In this document: positions 1 through 7,965 of the stretch, one piece after another
Position numbering within the stretch: position 1 is the stretch's first letter
Layout: each line of letters starts with the position of its first letter
NCBI RefSeq assembly: GCF_018860425.1
Contig: NZ_JAHKPI010000014.1
Location: forward strand, 682,329-746,328
DNA from: Marinobacter sp. F3R08
Lineage (GTDB): Bacteria > Pseudomonadota > Gammaproteobacteria > Pseudomonadales > Oleiphilaceae
Length of the DNA stretch: 64,000 bases
Reading direction: 5' to 3'
Made by a program: the position numbers and the translations under genes
The notes under the pieces: model-generated
What the model was told of the DNA's origin: nothing
The model's database searches: none
The model's input: only the letters and a program-made list of their open reading frames with translations

Positions 1-425
1 GGGTCCAGTTGCAGCGTCAATGCCGAGAAGCGGTTTTCGGTATCGAACGTCAGTGCCAGTTCGGTACCAGGTACCAGCGGATCCAGAGACAGGTAGTCTG
101 CGTCGGCTTCCATGATGTTGCGCAGGTCGGCCAGGGGGGCCTTACTGTCATTGAAAATCCCGATCAGTGTGTCACCGGGCTGCACACGTCGTGTCAGTAT
201 TCTGGTCTCGGAATGGTCGGGCACCGGAACCTTGTCGGTGGCTGAGATGTTGCTGTCTTGTGCTTCGTCAGCGTCAGCAGCCAGCGGGATTGCCTGCGCA
301 GGCGCAGGTGTTTCCGTCAGAGCGGATGACGTAGGGAACGACGCCAGGCAGATGGCAAGAATGATGAGCCCGGAGACTGCGAGAGAAACTTTATGCAGTG
401 GTGAAAATGTCCGGATTGCGCTCAT
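1..425 (-). CDS. M23-type peptidoglycan endopeptidase, N-terminal part (truncated by window edge)
   Basis: Reading the minus strand from the ATG at 423-425 gives about 141 residues that run off the left edge. They begin with a membrane-anchor or signal-like segment (KVSLAVSGLIILAICLASF), continue through an Ala/Pro/Asp-rich linker, then RRVQPGDTLIGIF and a segment containing DADYLSLDPLVPGT. The VQPGDTL stretch is LysM/OapA-like and is typical of the N-terminus of MepM/YebA-type M23 zinc endopeptidases, which cleave peptidoglycan cross-links in the periplasm. The catalytic M23 domain would lie outside the window, so the family call is an inference from the N-terminus only. A plausible promoter lies in the 200-bp gap upstream. 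Confidence 0.6.
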   Translation of the reverse strand, partial: MSAIRTFSPLHKVSLAVSGLIILAICLASFPTSSALTETPAPAQAIPLAADADEAQDSNISATDKVPVPDHSETRILTRRVQPGDTLIGIFNDSKAPLADLRNIMEADADYLSLDPLVPGTELALTFDTENRFSALTLQLD

Positions 426-625
426 CGTCAGTACGTCTCCTGTGTGTTTGCTTGAAAAAACAGGGCTTAACCGTCGGCGGGGCCAGGATTGCTTTGCTGC
501 TCGGGCATTGGGGCCCCGCAGCCAGCAATGGTATAGCATAAAAGTATCGGACCGTCCTTATCCATTATGTTAGCCTGGCTCCATCTGCAAAACACGGTTC
601 AGCCCTCCGTCACGCTTGGGTTAGT

Positions 626-1828
626 TCACTCCCATTGCGGAAAAGGATCGTTCAGTGTCTGCCAGAACGATTTGCCGGCGAGTAACTGGTCGTCGTCCAG
701 GAGGCATTGGTCGAGTTCACCCCGGATGTGTTCTTCGTCCAGGTTCTGACCAATAAAAACCAGCTCCTGGCGCATATCTCCGAATGGCTCTTCCCAGCTT
801 TGCATAATGGACTGACGGTATTCAGGGTCTTCGGGCCAGTTTGTCTCAGGTACGGCTTTCCAGAACATTCCCGCGAAACCGTGTCGGGCAATGCCGCCGG
901 CCTGGCTCCATTGGCCGGCGAACTCCGGCCTTGTGGCGAGCCAGAAGTAGCCTTTGGAGCGGATGAGTTTGCCTGTGGAAATACCCTGATGCAGGAAATC
1001 ATAAAACTTCGCAGGATGAAAAGGACGGCGTGCGCGGTAGACGAAGCTGGAAATGCCGTATTCTTCGGTTTCCGGTATGTGTTCGCCTCGCATTTCTTTC
1101 AGCCAGCCTGGTGCCTGCTGGGCGCGTTCAAAGCTGAAGCGGCCAGTCTCAAGAACCTTGTCCAGCGGCACAGCTCCCTGTTGGATGGGCAGAATCTCGG
1201 CCTCGGTATTCAGGCTACGAAGCACGCCGTGCAGTCGGGTCAGTTGCTCCTGAGTGACCAGGTCGGTTTTGCTGATCAGCAAAATATCACTGAATTCAAT
1301 CTGGTCCACAAGAAGATCGGCAACGCTTCGCTCGTCTTCTTCACCCAGGCTTTCTCCGGCTTCCTGCAGCGACTGGGCTTCATCATAGTCTTTCAGGAAG
1401 TTCACGGCATCGACCACTGTTACCATGGTGTCCAGCCGGGCAATATCGGACAGGCTGACGCCGTCTTCGTCGGCGAAAGTAAAGGTTTCTGCCACCGGTA
1501 AAGGCTCCGATATACCGGTGGATTCGATAACGAGACAGTCAAAACGGCCCTCTGAAGCCAGCTTGCGAACCTCAATCAGCAGGTCTTCACGGAGCGTGCA
1601 GCAGATACACCCATTGCTCATTTCCACCAGCTTTTCTTCCGAGCGGTTAAGGGTTACCTCCTGCTGGACCTGAGCGGCATCGATGTTTACCTCACTCATA
1701 TCATTCACGATCACAGCGACCCGTTTACCGCTCCGATTATTGAGTATGTGGTTGAGGACCGTAGTCTTTCCGGCGCCCAGGAAGCCTGACAGCACCGTAA
1801 CCGGTAGTCGGGACTCAAGATGATTCAT
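626..1828 (-). CDS. COG0523 (CobW/ZigA-type) GTPase, putative zinc metallochaperone
   Basis: This 400-residue protein has the P-loop GFLGAGKT at residues 15-22 and the CICC metal-binding motif at 74-77 (GCICCTLR), the two signatures of COG0523 G3E GTPases. A CobW C-terminal domain occupies about residues 250-380. Members of this family bind zinc and are thought to hand it to client enzymes in the cytoplasm under zinc starvation. The gene faces away from the DUF1826 gene across a perfect Zur-type palindrome at 1883-1900, 54 bp upstream of the start, so zinc-responsive repression is the likely control. A cobalt or nitrile-hydratase chaperone role is possible for the family but has no support from the neighbours. 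Confidence 0.88.
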   Translation of the reverse strand: MNHLESRLPVTVLSGFLGAGKTTVLNHILNNRSGKRVAVIVNDMSEVNIDAAQVQQEVTLNRSEEKLVEMSNGCICCTLREDLLIEVRKLASEGRFDCLVIESTGISEPLPVAETFTFADEDGVSLSDIARLDTMVTVVDAVNFLKDYDEAQSLQEAGESLGEEDERSVADLLVDQIEFSDILLISKTDLVTQEQLTRLHGVLRSLNTEAEILPIQQGAVPLDKVLETGRFSFERAQQAPGWLKEMRGEHIPETEEYGISSFVYRARRPFHPAKFYDFLHQGISTGKLIRSKGYFWLATRPEFAGQWSQAGGIARHGFAGMFWKAVPETNWPEDPEYRQSIMQSWEEPFGDMRQELVFIGQNLDEEHIRGELDQCLLDDDQLLAGKSFWQTLNDPFPQWE

Positions 1829-1882
1829 GCGTACACTCCTGATTCAAAGCCTGATGATCGCTGTGGCGATTGCTTTACAATA

Positions 1883-1900
1883 GTTATGTTATAACATAAC
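1883..1900. promoter_or_regulatory. Zur-type operator, perfect 18-bp palindrome
   Basis: GTTATGTTATAACATAAC is a perfect dyad, matching the core GTTAT...ATAAC of proteobacterial Zur boxes. It lies between the divergent COG0523 GTPase and DUF1826 genes, where one site could repress both. Confidence 0.85.
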
Positions 1901-1968
1901 ATTTCAAACCTCTAAACGTTAAAAGTTTCTCATCTTATGCCTAACCCGGAAGTTTCTGGAGGTCACCC

Positions 1969-2604
1969 ATGACGCTGGAGTTAAACGCGGTTGCAGGCCC
2001 TTTGGCCGTTCACGGCAGTAAGCCAGAGTGTCTGACGGAAATATTCCGGGACGAGGTCAACCTGTCGGTCTGGCAGCGAGAACCGTCATCCGACTGCATG
2101 GCGTTCGCGCGTCATTTCGCCTGCGAAATTGGCAAATTCGAGCGCTTTTTGGTGCAAGAGAAGGACGGGGCTATCGAGGAGCTTCTTCCTGCCTGGGCTT
2201 TGAAGCTGCCGGGCGCGGAAGCCTGGCTGGCGGATGTCAGGGAAGTGATTGCAATGTATCGGTGCCTGTTCGAGCCGGCAGCCGTTGGCGTTCGCTTGCA
2301 TGTATTGGCTGACACCATGTGTCCGCGCTTTCATACCGACCGGGTGCCGGCCCGGTTGTTGGTGACCTATTTTGGCCAAGGCACGGAATGGCTTGCAGAG
2401 AGTGAAGTCATTCGGGCGGAAGCCCCGGGGCCGTTGCCGGATCAGCAGGCGACGGGGGCCCAGGTACAGGTAGTACCGACGGGCGCGGTTGCGCTATTGA
2501 AGGGTGAGGCCTGGATTGGCAATGAAGGGCGAGGCCTGGTGCATCGGTCACCAGCGCCAGGTGATACGCCAAGGCTGGTTCTCGGCCTCGACTGGCTTGC
2601 CTGA
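1969..2604 (+). CDS. DUF1826 family protein, zinc-starvation associated
   Basis: The 211-residue product resembles the DUF1826 family. It has no signal peptide or membrane segment, so it is probably cytoplasmic. The conserved region CPRFHTDRVPARLL at about residues 122-135, followed near the C-terminus by GLVHRSP, supplies Cys, His and Asp residues in a spacing that suggests a bound metal; this is inference. The family has no established reaction, but genes for it are repeatedly found beside COG0523 GTPases and Zur boxes, as here. The start at 1969 is preceded by TTCTGGAGGTCACCC, a good ribosome binding site. Confidence 0.75.
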   Translation: MTLELNAVAGPLAVHGSKPECLTEIFRDEVNLSVWQREPSSDCMAFARHFACEIGKFERFLVQEKDGAIEELLPAWALKLPGAEAWLADVREVIAMYRCLFEPAAVGVRLHVLADTMCPRFHTDRVPARLLVTYFGQGTEWLAESEVIRAEAPGPLPDQQATGAQVQVVPTGAVALLKGEAWIGNEGRGLVHRSPAPGDTPRLVLGLDWLA

Positions 2605-2615
2605 TTTTTGAGAAA

Positions 2616-2633
2616 GCAACGTTATAACATTAA
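2616..2633 (+). promoter_or_regulatory. Second Zur-like box overlapping the leader of the AztD-like gene
   Basis: The segment 2618-2631 (AACGTTATAACATT) keeps the GTTATAAC core of the palindrome at 1883-1900, with one mismatch between its outer arms. It lies between the DUF1826 stop and the ribosome binding site of the next gene. It suggests that the chaperone gene can be controlled separately from the first box. Confidence 0.6.
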
Positions 2634-2646
2634 AAAGGAGATGTTC

Positions 2647-3942
2647 ATGATTACCCCCTCACGATCCCTGCGCCCGCTGCTGGCTTCCACTTTGCTCGCT
2701 TCTGCAGGGCTGATGACCGCCTGCGGTGGCTCAAGCAGTTCTGACGACGAGGCCCACGAACACACCGAGATCGATACGGCGGGACGCCTGGCGTTATTTG
2801 ATTCTGATGCGTCCGCCATCAAGGTGGTGGATCTGGATAGCGGCGATTTGCTGACTACCCTGTCGCTGACCGGCTCCGAACCTGCCCTGGGAGTTTCTCC
2901 GGGCTATCGTTATGCCGTGGTTATTCAGCGTTCTGAAGATCTGGTGTCCTTTGTCGATAGCGGTTTGTACACCGAAGATCATGGCGACCACATGCACGAT
3001 TATGCGGAGACGCCCAGCATGCTGGCACTTACGCTGAACGACCATCTTCCGACACATTACGTGCTCAGTGAAGATGCCGCAGTGGTCTTTTTTGATGGCG
3101 GCGATGCGGCCAGTTCCAAGATTACGGCGTTGTCGGACGCCAGTCTGGGCAATGGTGAAGTCGTCGCCTCTCTGGACCTTGAAAACAACATGCATGGCGT
3201 TGCCAAACTGATCGATGACCACCTCTTCGTGACCTATCGCGACGCTTCGATCACTGACACCACCTTGCCTGCGGCAATCGAGCGATATCACTTTGACGGT
3301 GCCGGTTTCGAATTTGAGGAGCGCTACAGCGAGGCATGCCCGCTCCTTCACGGTGCAGCCGGCAATGACCATGTTCTCGGTTTTGGTTGCAGCGACGGGG
3401 TATTGATCGTCGATCTTCATGACGCCGGCTATCCCGCTATCAAACTTGATAATCCTGCAGGGCTTCCAGAGGGCTCACGTATCGCAACCCTGGTCGGAAA
3501 CCACGATGTGGAAGAGCTGGTGGGTGTTGCCGGTGATCAGCTGTTTGTCATTGACGCCGAGTCACAAACCGGGATTTACACTGAACTCGACCTGGGTGAA
3601 TCGGTGGATCCGGTTGTCCAGGGCTTTACCACCCATGGTGAGGTGTTTTATGTGCTGGGCGATGATGGCGATCTGAGACTGTTTGATCCGTCCGCAGACT
3701 GGGCATTCCTGGCAACGGTATCTGTGGTCGAGCCCCTGACTGAAGGCTCACCGACACCGGCGGTTACCCTGTCCGCCAGTCAGGACCGCCTGTTCGTTAC
3801 AGACGCCGAGAATAACGCGGTTATCGAAGTGGATACCACAGACGGGGCGGTTGTTCGTACCCTGGAGATTGGCTTCCCGGCTTCGTCGCTGGTGTGGCTG
3901 GGTCTGGCCGAATCCGATGACGACCATGATCACGATCATTGA
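2647..3942 (+). CDS. aztD: AztD-like periplasmic zinc metallochaperone (lipoprotein)
   Basis: The start at 2647 is chosen because AAAAAGGAG ends at 2640; upstream ATGs are too close to it or out of place. The product has 431 residues with a lipoprotein signal (GLMTACGG) and then a His/Asp-rich segment (DDEAHEHTE). The body has the repeating strands of a beta-propeller, including MHGVAKL, CPLLHGAAG and FGCSDGVLIVD, which resemble AztD, the chaperone that passes zinc to the binding protein AztC. The C-terminus ends DDDHDHDH, a likely metal-loading tail. The neighbouring binding protein, permease and Zur boxes fit a role in zinc capture. The family call is from motif memory, not a search. Confidence 0.72.
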   Translation: MITPSRSLRPLLASTLLASAGLMTACGGSSSSDDEAHEHTEIDTAGRLALFDSDASAIKVVDLDSGDLLTTLSLTGSEPALGVSPGYRYAVVIQRSEDLVSFVDSGLYTEDHGDHMHDYAETPSMLALTLNDHLPTHYVLSEDAAVVFFDGGDAASSKITALSDASLGNGEVVASLDLENNMHGVAKLIDDHLFVTYRDASITDTTLPAAIERYHFDGAGFEFEERYSEACPLLHGAAGNDHVLGFGCSDGVLIVDLHDAGYPAIKLDNPAGLPEGSRIATLVGNHDVEELVGVAGDQLFVIDAESQTGIYTELDLGESVDPVVQGFTTHGEVFYVLGDDGDLRLFDPSADWAFLATVSVVEPLTEGSPTPAVTLSASQDRLFVTDAENNAVIEVDTTDGAVVRTLEIGFPASSLVWLGLAESDDDHDHDH

Positions 3943-3978
3943 TTAGACGCACCACTATCTGGATCCCATCACAGACCG

Positions 3979-4007
3979 AATAACGGGGCGACATTCGCCC
4001 TGTTATT
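3979..4007 (+). other. Intercistronic hairpin between the chaperone and porin genes
   Basis: The arms AATAACGGGGCGA (3979-3991) and TCGCCCTGTTATT (3995-4007) pair at 12 of 13 positions around a 3-base loop. There is no T-run, so a processing or mRNA-stability element that sets the chaperone:porin ratio is more likely than a simple terminator. Confidence 0.6.
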
Positions 4008-4032
4008 CCGGTTGCTATTTCCTGGAGTTCTT

Positions 4033-5151
4033 ATGTATTCCCGAGTATTACCTTTCTGGTTGGCGCCGCTAGCAGTCATGGCCGCCGTGAATGTCAGCGC
4101 CAACGAACTGAACCCGGATGTCAGTGTTACCCTGGATGGTTACTACAAACAGAATGATACAGCTTTATCTCACCGGGACCAGGGCTTCGGTTTGGGGCAC
4201 ACGGAGCTGTCACTGTCCGCACCGGTCGATGACCTGTTCTCCGCTCGACTGACGACGGTCTTCGAGGAGCATGATGGTGAGAGCGAGGTCCTGATCGAAG
4301 AGGCGTATCTGCAGACGAACGGGTTGCCTTTCGCACTGAATGTAAGAGCAGGCCGGTTCCTGTCGCAGGTCGGTTACCTGAATGGACGTCATCTGCACGA
4401 AGACGATTTCGTTGAACGTCCGGCAGTGTATCGCGCCTTGCTTGGCAGTCATTACTACGATACGGGCGCACGACTGAATGCGCTGTTGCCAACACCTTTT
4501 TTCTGGCAGGTTGGGGCGGAGGCGTTTGCCGGTGACCAGTTGAGTGAAGGTGAGGAAGATATCGGCGTTTTCACGGTTAATACCCGGTTAGGTGGCGATA
4601 TCAGCCTGTCCCAGAGCTGGCAGCTCGGGCTCTCCTGGCTTCGCAACCGACATGCGAAAAACGCTGATACAGGCGATGGCGCCCATGATCATGAAGAGGA
4701 AGAGGATCACGATCACAGCCATGGCGCGGCCTATACCGGTGAAGATCTTTACATCGCTGATCTGGTCTGGAAGTGGTCTCCCAACGGCAACACCCGTGAC
4801 CAGCAATTGACCCTGAGCGGTGAATACCTTTATGCGGATGAACCGAATCAGTTTGCCGCCTCCGGTGACACGAACGAAGGCTGGTACGTGTCCGGGGTTT
4901 ACCAGTTTGCTCCCCAATGGTCAGCGGGGCTTCGATACGGCGAAGTGGATCTGCTGGAGGCTCATGGCGATCACTTTCACAGCCAGACTCTGGAAGAAAC
5001 CGAGGTGGCGCTGTCCTGGTACCGTTCACACTTCTCGACGGTAAGACTGCAGTACACTCACCAGGAAGCCACAGGTTTCAGCAATGCTGACAATACTGTG
5101 ATGGTGCAGTACGTCATGTCCCTTGGTGCCCACGGCTCCCATGGGTACTGA
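4033..5151 (+). CDS. Outer-membrane beta-barrel (porin-like), His-rich loop, zinc-cluster associated
   Basis: The start at 4033 follows CTGGAG and gives a 372-residue protein with a clean signal peptide (FWLAPLAVMAAVNVSA). After it come alternating amphipathic strands such as DVSVTLDGYYKQ, NVRAGRFLSQVGYL and QLGLSWLRNRHA, as expected of a beta-barrel. An acidic, His-rich loop (AHDHEEEEDHDHSHGA, about residues 221-236) and a tail ending HGSHGY could attract zinc at the cell surface. No TonB box or plug domain is visible, so it is not a classical TonB-dependent receptor. It lies 90 bp after the chaperone gene and almost touches the binding-protein gene. A zinc-regulated porin is the best guess; substrate specificity is unproven. 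Confidence 0.65.
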   Translation: MYSRVLPFWLAPLAVMAAVNVSANELNPDVSVTLDGYYKQNDTALSHRDQGFGLGHTELSLSAPVDDLFSARLTTVFEEHDGESEVLIEEAYLQTNGLPFALNVRAGRFLSQVGYLNGRHLHEDDFVERPAVYRALLGSHYYDTGARLNALLPTPFFWQVGAEAFAGDQLSEGEEDIGVFTVNTRLGGDISLSQSWQLGLSWLRNRHAKNADTGDGAHDHEEEEDHDHSHGAAYTGEDLYIADLVWKWSPNGNTRDQQLTLSGEYLYADEPNQFAASGDTNEGWYVSGVYQFAPQWSAGLRYGEVDLLEAHGDHFHSQTLEETEVALSWYRSHFSTVRLQYTHQEATGFSNADNTVMVQYVMSLGAHGSHGY

Positions 5152-5152
5152 T

Positions 5153-6073
5153 ATGACACTCCGAAGTGCATTCGCCGCGGCACTAATGCTGGTGACGGCG
5201 CTACCAGTGCAGGCACAGCTCAAAGTGTTTGCCTGTGAGCCGGAATGGGCCGCGTTGGTTCAGGAGCTGGTGCCCGATGCCCAGCTTACTACCGCGACCA
5301 GTCACCTCCAGGACCCTCATTATATTGAGGCGAGGCCAAGCCTGATTGCAGCGGTGCGAAGAGCGGATATTGCGGTCTGCACCGGTGCTTCCCTGGAAGC
5401 TGGCTGGCTGCCGATGTTACTGGAGAGGGCCTCCAATCCGGACATACAGTCCGGGCGTCCTGGATTGTTCTTTGCCGCTGACCACGCGCAACTGCATGCG
5501 CCTCATGACCATGTGGATCGCAGCATGGGCGATGTTCATCCGGAGGGTAATCCCCATGTGCATCTGTCGCCGGATCAGTTGCCGGAGATTGCCCGGGCGC
5601 TGGCCAGGCAGCTGGGAGACGTTGATCCGGAAGCTGCGGCAGCGATCCAGGGACGGTACATTCGCTGGCGTGGCGACTGGAACCGCCTGCGTTCAGAGTG
5701 GCGGGACAGGGCTGAGGCAATTGAAGGGCAGTCTGTAGTGGTACAGCACTCAAACTACCTCTATCTGTTGCGCTGGCTGGGCGTGGATGTGGCAGCGGAT
5801 CTGGAGCCCAAGCCGGGATTGCCACCCAGTGCCAGCCACCTGAGCGGGCTATTGGCGGAGCCTGGCCTCGCTGATGCAAGTGCCATCCTGGTTGCCAGCT
5901 ATCAAGACCCTCAGCCTGCAGAATGGCTGGCAGAGCAAACCGGTTTGCCGGTAATCGTGGTGCCCGGGACGGTTACGGGAGACGCCTCTACCGAGACCCT
6001 TGGCGGACTGATCGGTGAAATCATCGGCCAGCTTGAGTCGGTGAGGTCCGGAGCCACTCATGGCAGCTTATGA
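5153..6073 (+). CDS. Zinc-type ABC transporter substrate-binding protein (ZnuA/AztC family)
   Basis: The ATG at 5153, one base after the upstream stop, gives a 306-residue protein with signal peptide MTLRSAFAAALMLVTALPVQA. It has the cluster A-I metal-binding features: SHLQDPHYIEARPS, then GNPHVHLSPDQLPEIA, then VVQHSNYLYLLRWLG, then SYQDPQPAEWLAE, which would supply His, His, His and Asp/Glu ligands. A short flexible His-rich segment (DHAQLHAPHDHVDRSMGDVH) precedes the second ligand, as in zinc binders. It would bind Zn2+ in the periplasm and deliver it to the adjacent permease, with which its reading frame overlaps. Confidence 0.85.
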   Translation: MTLRSAFAAALMLVTALPVQAQLKVFACEPEWAALVQELVPDAQLTTATSHLQDPHYIEARPSLIAAVRRADIAVCTGASLEAGWLPMLLERASNPDIQSGRPGLFFAADHAQLHAPHDHVDRSMGDVHPEGNPHVHLSPDQLPEIARALARQLGDVDPEAAAAIQGRYIRWRGDWNRLRSEWRDRAEAIEGQSVVVQHSNYLYLLRWLGVDVAADLEPKPGLPPSASHLSGLLAEPGLADASAILVASYQDPQPAEWLAEQTGLPVIVVPGTVTGDASTETLGGLIGEIIGQLESVRSGATHGSL

Positions 6074-6833
6074 GTGGCTGCTGTTGCCAGCACTGGGCAG
6101 CGCCATGCTCTGCCTGCTGCTGGTTCCGTTGGGGTACCAGGTTATTGCCCGTGGTGTCATTTTTGCGGATCTGGCGATTGCCCAATGGGCGGCTCTGGGA
6201 ACCCTGGCGGGGTTGTATTTTCTGCCCAACCATACGCTGGCCGGTACACCGGTCAGCAGCCTGATATTCGCGCTGCTGGCGGCGATTGCCGTGCACCTGA
6301 TCCTGCAACGGCTGGACCAGGCCAAAGAGGCGTGGATCGGCATTCTCTATGTGGTCGGTGCAAGTCTTGCGGTGTTGCTGGTCAGCGGCGACCCCCATGG
6401 CGCCCAGGCGCTCCATCGGGCGGCTTCAGGCGATCTGCTCTGGGCCAGTTGGTCACTGGTGATGGCGGTAGCCACACTCACAGGGCTGATCTGGTTATTG
6501 CAATGGTGGCGCCCCACATGGATGACCGGAGCGGCCTTTATGCCGGTGTTTGCGGTAGCAGTTACCTATTCGGTCTCGTTGGCCGGAATCTATGTGGTGT
6601 TTGCAACGCTGATCATGACGCCCCTGATCCTGGGCGCGCTTTTGGGTAAGGCGCCCTTCCTGGCTGCCTGCTGTGCGATTGCGGGGCAACTGATGGCAAT
6701 CGTTGTCTCGGTTACCTTTGATGTCCCGGTCGGGCCCGCTATCGTGGTGTCGATCCTCGCTATTTCTCTGTTCTGGTTGATCATCATGCGCGGGTTTGAG
6801 GCCCGATCTCTGTCAGACATCCCGGCTGACTAG
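6060..6833 (+). CDS. Zinc/manganese-type ABC transporter permease (ZnuB family)
   Basis: The 257-residue product is a polytopic membrane protein with seven or eight hydrophobic segments, of the family-3 metal ABC permease type (GYQVIARGVIFADLAIAQWAALG near the start; ATLIMTPLILGALLG near the end). It overlaps the binding-protein gene by 14 bp, so the two are translated together. The usual third gene, the ATPase, is not next to it or anywhere else in the metal island. The permease must borrow an ATPase from another locus, or it works differently from ZnuABC. Confidence 0.85.
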   Translation: MAAYEWLLLPALGSAMLCLLLVPLGYQVIARGVIFADLAIAQWAALGTLAGLYFLPNHTLAGTPVSSLIFALLAAIAVHLILQRLDQAKEAWIGILYVVGASLAVLLVSGDPHGAQALHRAASGDLLWASWSLVMAVATLTGLIWLLQWWRPTWMTGAAFMPVFAVAVTYSVSLAGIYVVFATLIMTPLILGALLGKAPFLAACCAIAGQLMAIVVSVTFDVPVGPAIVVSILAISLFWLIIMRGFEARSLSDIPAD

Positions 6834-6873
6834 CCAGAAGAACTCTGTGTATTTCCACCTTGTCATTGTGTTG

Positions 6874-6892
6874 ATGCGACACTGTGTCGCAT
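6874..6892. promoter_or_regulatory. 19-bp perfect palindrome upstream of mbnP
   Basis: ATGCGACAC-T-GTGTCGCAT has 9-bp arms around one base and lies 69 bp before the mbnP start. No T-run follows, so it reads as a protein-binding operator rather than a terminator. I cannot name the regulator. It differs in sequence from the Zur boxes, which suggests that the MbnP/MbnH unit has its own control. Confidence 0.55.
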
Positions 6893-6961
6893 ATCCCGTC
6901 GCGTATGCCTGAACCATAATTGCAAACCGAAATAACAACTTATGGCGACAGGGAGAATGTG

Positions 6962-7960
6962 ATGAACAAATTCGGGGTAGCGGGACTGGTGTCTGGAGTT
7001 CTGGCTCTTGCGGGTTGTGGGGGATCGTCCTCGTCCACTACCGACACGGGTCAGGAATCAACGAGTGACGTGCAGCTGAACATCCCGTTCAAGGCGGTTG
7101 TTGGTTCTGAGCCGGTAGCTTGTGGCACAACCTACAGTGGGCTCGGCACCGCCGGTACGGATGCCAGGTTCCGTGATTTCCGGGTTTTTGTTCATGATCT
7201 GGCCCTGGTTACCGATCAGGGTGAGGTGATTCCGGTTTCCCTGGACGCGGATGCGGACGGGCAGAATGCCGACGTTGCCCTGCTGGATTTTCGGGATAAA
7301 GCAGAGATAAACGAAACGGGAGCCCTGGTAAGTGTCTGTGAACTGGGCACCGAGACAGCGGCAAATCCGGGGTTCAAGGATGCGGTTCAGGCCTCGGTCA
7401 CCCTCGATCCATCGGTCACGGTCCAGTCCGTGCAGTTTACGATTGGTGTGCCCTTCGAACTTAATCATGCCAGTCAGACCAGTGCTGAAGAGCCTCTTCG
7501 GAGCCCGGGTCAGGCGGCCGGCATGACCTGGAATTGGCAAAACGGTTATAAGTTCCTCGCTGCGGATGTGTTCCCGATTGGCGGGGTCACTCGTGCTTCG
7601 GATCCGACCTGGAGCAATACGCGCTGGAATATTCATCTGGGTAGCACCGGCTGTGAGGTATCTGCGTCTGAGCTGGAGCAGGGTGTGGAGCCTGAGACCT
7701 GCGCCGATGAAAACCGTCGAACGGTTACGCTGCCTGTAGGTGCTTTTGCTCTTGAGGAACTGGCTATCCAGATCGATTACGCGGCGTTGGTGTCAGGGTC
7801 AAACCTCGGTCAGGATGACGGCGGGGCGCCTGGTTGTATGTCCGGCCAGACGGACCCGGAATGTGATGCGATTTTTGAGCGTCTGGCTTTGCCCTGGGGC
7901 GGGAACTCAAACGATGGGGGCAACCCCAACGCTCAAGTGTTCTCGATCGTTGAGCGCTAG
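6962..7960 (+). CDS. mbnP: MbnP-like protein (metallo-mystery pair, four-Cys motif), lipoprotein
   Basis: The start at 6962 follows CAGGGAGAATGTG. The 332-residue product has a lipoprotein signal (SGVLALAGCGGSSSS) and the layout of the MbnP/TIGR04052 family: an early CGTTYSGLG, a VCELG, then TGCEVS and ETCADEN, with two late Cys (PGCMSG, DPECDA). Trp residues lie in GMTWNWQNGYKF and PTWSNTRWN. In the characterised system, the diheme enzyme MbnH converts a Trp of MbnP to kynurenine, and the pair is tied to copper handling. The next gene encodes an MbnH, so the pair is complete. It would sit in the periplasm on a lipid anchor. Confidence 0.85.
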   Translation: MNKFGVAGLVSGVLALAGCGGSSSSTTDTGQESTSDVQLNIPFKAVVGSEPVACGTTYSGLGTAGTDARFRDFRVFVHDLALVTDQGEVIPVSLDADADGQNADVALLDFRDKAEINETGALVSVCELGTETAANPGFKDAVQASVTLDPSVTVQSVQFTIGVPFELNHASQTSAEEPLRSPGQAAGMTWNWQNGYKFLAADVFPIGGVTRASDPTWSNTRWNIHLGSTGCEVSASELEQGVEPETCADENRRTVTLPVGAFALEELAIQIDYAALVSGSNLGQDDGGAPGCMSGQTDPECDAIFERLALPWGGNSNDGGNPNAQVFSIVER

Positions 7961-7965
7961 GCACT

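Noticed and set aside
6920..6961. Upstream extension of the MbnP frame
   Set aside because: The 14 extra codons lack a ribosome binding site and would destroy the signal peptide that begins at 6962.
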